Shown here: in pieces, positions 26,880 to 28,033 of the stretch
How positions within the stretch are numbered: the first letter of the stretch is position 1
Layout of the letters: each line of letters begins with the position of its first letter
Source: a virus
Length of the DNA: 28,033 nucleotides
Direction: 5' to 3' (one strand)
Virus record (IMG/VR): IMGVR_UViG_3300023174_000531
Span: 1 to 28,033 of that record
Notes under the pieces: generated by a model
The model's database searches: none
What the model saw: the letters and a program-made list of their open reading frames with translations, nothing else
Told to the model about the DNA's origin: nothing
Position numbers and translations under genes: made by a program

Positions 26880-26967
26880 AAGTGTGGTCGAGTCCGGTTT
26901 ATGGCACTAGTCTTGAAAACTAGCGAACAGAAATGTTCCGTGAGTTCGAATCTCACCGCTTCCGCCA
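26878..26967 (+). tRNA. tRNA-Ser (TGA)
   Basis: A 90-base class II tRNA with a long variable arm (GAACAGAAATGTTC) and encoded CCA. Acceptor GGAAGTG pairs with CGCTTCC. The anticodon loop CTTGAAA lies between CTAGT and ACTAG, giving TGA. Confidence 0.93.
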
Positions 26968-26972
26968 AACAA

Positions 26973-27062
26973 GGAGAGTGGGCAGGATGGTAATGCAGCG
27001 GATTGCTAATCCGTAGACTTATGAAAGTAGGTCACAGGGTTCGACTCCCTGACTCTCCACCA
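26973..27062 (+). tRNA. tRNA-Ser (GCT)
   Basis: A second 90-base class II tRNA with long variable arm and encoded CCA. Acceptor GGAGAGT pairs with ACTCTCC. The anticodon loop TTGCTAA between GCGGA and TCCGT gives GCT, reading AGC and AGT codons. Confidence 0.92.
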
Positions 27063-27064
27063 AT

Positions 27065-27141
27065 GTAGGTGTGTCGCCGAATGGTTAGGCTACGGATTGC
27101 AAATCCGTTTTATGCAGGTTCGAGTCCTGTCACCTACTCCA
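27065..27141 (+). tRNA. tRNA-Cys (GCA)
   Basis: Acceptor GTAGGTG pairs perfectly with CACCTAC; discriminator T before CCA is typical of tRNA-Cys. The anticodon loop TTGCAAA between ACGGA and TCCGT gives GCA. It starts two bases after the previous tRNA. Confidence 0.93.
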
Positions 27142-27157
27142 GTTGTAAAAATACAAC
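27142..27157 (+). repeat. Short inverted repeat after tRNA-Cys
   Basis: GTTGTA and TACAAC flank an AAAA loop. No T-run follows, so termination is unlikely. It lies just upstream of the next promoter and could be an operator or processing stem. Confidence 0.35.
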
Positions 27158-27173
27158 ACTATGAAAATAGTTG

Positions 27174-27201
27174 TTGACAAAAAATGTGGTTGTGATATAA
27201 T
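27174..27201 (+). promoter_or_regulatory. Consensus sigma-70 promoter inside the tRNA array
   Basis: TTGACA (27174-27179), a 16-base spacer and TATAAT (27196-27201), with TG one base before the -10. It should transcribe tRNA-Glu and what follows. CTACCCATAGATTGAG directly after the -10 matches the start region of the promoter at 19722. Confidence 0.88.
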
Positions 27202-27229
27202 CTACCCATAGATTGAGAAATCGATCAAA

Positions 27230-27253
27230 AGTTCTTTAAAAATTTAATGCGTT
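27230..27253 (+). promoter_or_regulatory. boxA-like antitermination element, copy 2
   Basis: Identical over 24 bases to 26743-26766. It lies 28 bases after the -10 box and six bases before tRNA-Glu, as boxA lies in rRNA leaders. Confidence 0.62.
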
Positions 27254-27258
27254 AATAT

Positions 27259-27334
27259 GCACCATTCGTCTAACGGTTAGGACGCTGCCCTTTCAAGGCG
27301 GAAACGAGGAGTTCGATTCTCCCATGGTGTACCA
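27259..27334 (+). tRNA. tRNA-Glu (TTC)
   Basis: Acceptor GCACCAT pairs with ATGGTGT (one G-T), CCA encoded. The anticodon loop CTTTCAA between CTGCC and GGCGG gives TTC. The 3' flank (CCATACTAAAACATATTG) resembles the flank of tRNA-Gln. Confidence 0.93.
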
Positions 27335-27353
27335 TACTAAAACATATTGGGTT

Positions 27354-27375
27354 AAAAACTCCAGTAGGTTTTTTA
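27354..27375 (+). terminator. Weak AU-rich terminator-like hairpin
   Basis: AAAAACT pairs with GGTTTTT across a six-base loop and runs into a short T-tract. Only two pairs are G-C or G-T, so it would be inefficient. It may end or attenuate the tRNA-Glu transcript. Confidence 0.3.
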
Positions 27376-27383
27376 TTTGGTCT

Positions 27384-27676
27384 AATGTACCTGCCGAGGT
27401 ACGCTGAATAAAAAACATGATGCCTTCCGATGGTGCTGGATAAAGTTTAATTGTAATGTGGAAGTTGTCTTATCGGTAGACGAAACCGTGAGAAGCCAGA
27501 TGAAGTTCTGGAACGACAATGACACCCCAATGTGTTTTAGTATGGTATCATTTGTTTTGCTGATTGTAAGCCATGGGGGAAACGTCAACCCTGAGTAACT
27601 GCGTACATAAACGGTAGTGTGGCCACCAATTCCGTTGAGCGTAGCAAATAGTGCAGTCAGCAAAACAAATAATATT
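27384..27676 (+). ncRNA. Candidate structured non-coding RNA within the tRNA array
   Basis: No convincing ORF occupies the 345 bases between tRNA-Glu and tRNA-Lys. The RNA can form a hairpin GTACCT/AGGTAC (27387-27402); a three-way-like unit with outer stem 27464-27469/27515-27520 enclosing CGGT/ACCG and CCAGA/TCTGG hairpins; and a long helix 27550-27568/27652-27670 (14 perfect Watson-Crick pairs plus five with wobble). Inside that helix are GCCAT/GTGGC and a bulged hairpin at 27597-27617. Phage tRNA arrays are known to carry unusual RNAs (GOLLD, ROOL, T4 RNAs C and D). I cannot match this to any of them, and it is shorter than GOLLD or ROOL. tmRNA and RNase P signatures are absent. Confidence 0.45.
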
Positions 27677-27679
27677 TTT

Positions 27680-27753
27680 GGGGGTATAACTTAGTGGTAA
27701 AGTAGTAGGCTTTTAACCTATTAACCGGAGTTCAATTCTCCGTGCCCCTACCA
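27680..27753 (+). tRNA. tRNA-Lys (TTT)
   Basis: Acceptor GGGGGTA pairs with TGCCCCT with G-T at both ends of the G-run; CCA encoded. The anticodon loop CTTTTAA between GTAGG and CCTAT gives TTT. Confidence 0.92.
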
Positions 27754-27761
27754 AAAAATTA

Positions 27762-27836
27762 GGCTCGTTAGTATAATGGTCATTACAGCGGATTGTCTAT
27801 CCGCTTATGGGAGTTCGATTCTCCCACGGGTCGCCA
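27762..27836 (+). tRNA. tRNA-Asp (GTC)
   Basis: Acceptor GGCTCGT pairs with ACGGGTC using two G-T pairs; CCA encoded. The anticodon loop TTGTCTA between GCGGA and TCCGC gives GTC. Confidence 0.92.
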
Positions 27837-27842
27837 AATTAT

Positions 27843-27919
27843 CGCAGAGTATGGAAGTGGTCTATCCGCTTGGTCTCATAAGCCAAGAATCGGGGGTTCG
27901 AATCCCTCCTCTGCAACCA
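27843..27919 (+). tRNA. Initiator-type tRNA-fMet (CAT)
   Basis: The 77-base tRNA begins CGCAGAG and ends CTCTGCA plus ACCA, so position 1-72 is a C-A mismatch, the mark of bacterial initiator tRNA. The anticodon loop CTCATAA gives CAT. The anticodon stem has G29-C41, G30-C40 and T31-G39, so only two of the usual three G-C pairs are present. CCA is encoded. Confidence 0.88.
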
Positions 27920-27925
27920 AATTAT

Positions 27926-28001
27926 TCCCCAATAGCTCAGTCGGTAGAGTAGCAGACTGTTAATCTGTTGGTCCGTGGTTCGAGCCCACGTTGGGGAGCC
28001 A
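27926..28001 (+). tRNA. tRNA-Asn (GTT)
   Basis: Acceptor TCCCCAA pairs perfectly with TTGGGGA; CCA encoded. The anticodon loop CTGTTAA between GCAGA and TCTGT gives GTT. The D-arm AGCTCAGTCGGTAGAG is standard. Confidence 0.94.
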
Positions 28002-28007
28002 AACAAC

Positions 28008-28033
28008 GGAGAATGAGAAGCATTGGCGACTTC
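28008..28033 (+). tRNA. Partial tRNA, 5' end only
   Basis: GGAGAAT followed by GAGAAGCATTGGCGACTTC looks like an acceptor arm and D-arm cut by the window end. The spacing from tRNA-Asn (six bases) fits the array. The identity cannot be read because the anticodon is outside. Confidence 0.45.

Noticed and set aside
27382-27663. Minus-strand ORF of 93 codons across the tRNA gap
   Set aside because: It overlaps the strongly structured region, has no ribosome site or promoter on that strand, and its protein looks random.
27335-27679. tmRNA, RNase P RNA, group I intron or hammerhead ribozyme
   Set aside because: I looked for a tRNA-like end with resume ORF, the GAGGAAAGTCC motif of RNase P, a group I core, and CTGANGA with GAAA. 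GAAAC occurs twice but without the matching partner sequences.
26771-28033. Phage attachment site in a tRNA gene
   Set aside because: No integrase or duplicated tRNA end is seen, and all tRNAs look complete parts of a phage array.
1-28033. CRISPR array, insertion sequence or transposon
   Set aside because: No regularly spaced direct repeats, transposase genes or terminal inverted repeats were found.

Overview
The window is part of a large, T4-like (myovirus-type) double-stranded DNA phage genome of roughly 37% GC. Nearly every gene is on the + strand and many neighbours overlap by 1-4 bases (ATGA, TAATG). The phage character rests on virion-type proteins, a lysis cassette, a T4 gp61-like primase, phage nucleotide-synthesis genes, many tiny genes and a tRNA array. 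The host is probably a Gram-negative proteobacterium, and I lean towards a betaproteobacterium. Reasons are the inner/outer membrane spanin pair, consensus sigma-70 promoters, IscU/IscA/ErpA proteins of proteobacterial type, a phasin-like protein, a DUF3563-like protein, and rRNA-type boxA sequences before tRNAs. The host call is inference.

Layout. (1) 1-3615: virion or head-associated proteins, one modular and one with a LamG-type fold. (2) 3602-6458: lysis region with overlapping i-spanin and o-spanin, a GH19 endolysin and several small membrane proteins, among them holin candidates. (3) 6461-13290: replication and nucleotide block started by an extended -10 promoter: primase, thyX, nrdA, an iron-sulfur cassette iscU-iscA-erpA, a glutamine-amidotransferase-like protein, an unknown protein and nrdB. 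(4) 13287-14992: a secreted His-rich protein, a secreted DNA/RNA nuclease, a zinc-ribbon microprotein and a GIY-YIG protein. (5) 15032-19169: small accessory genes including a phasin-like protein, a cytidylyltransferase-like enzyme and a cupin, with a late-type promoter and one strong terminator. (6) 19170-26512: a probable early region of tiny genes, opening with a control region that holds two consensus promoters facing left and one facing right. It ends with a metalloprotease, an ArfA-like peptide, membrane proteins and a GNAT-like protein. (7) 26499-28033: nine complete tRNA genes plus one partial. They are preceded by a short leader ORF with mutually exclusive hairpins (an attenuator-like layout) and two 24-base boxA-like repeats, and are interrupted by about 300 bases of structured, probably non-coding RNA.

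How it may work together. Early genes are expressed from host-type promoters. Some of these promoters lie so close to the start codon that the mRNA should be leaderless, and the phage also carries its own initiator tRNA. ThyX, NrdA and NrdB make DNA precursors, and IscU/IscA/ErpA could sustain iron-sulfur assembly during infection. The tRNA block looks like an rRNA-style operon, possibly controlled by a translation-sensing attenuator. The strongest leads for new biology are that attenuator, the iron-sulfur cassette, the structured RNA within the tRNA array and the leftward tandem promoters.
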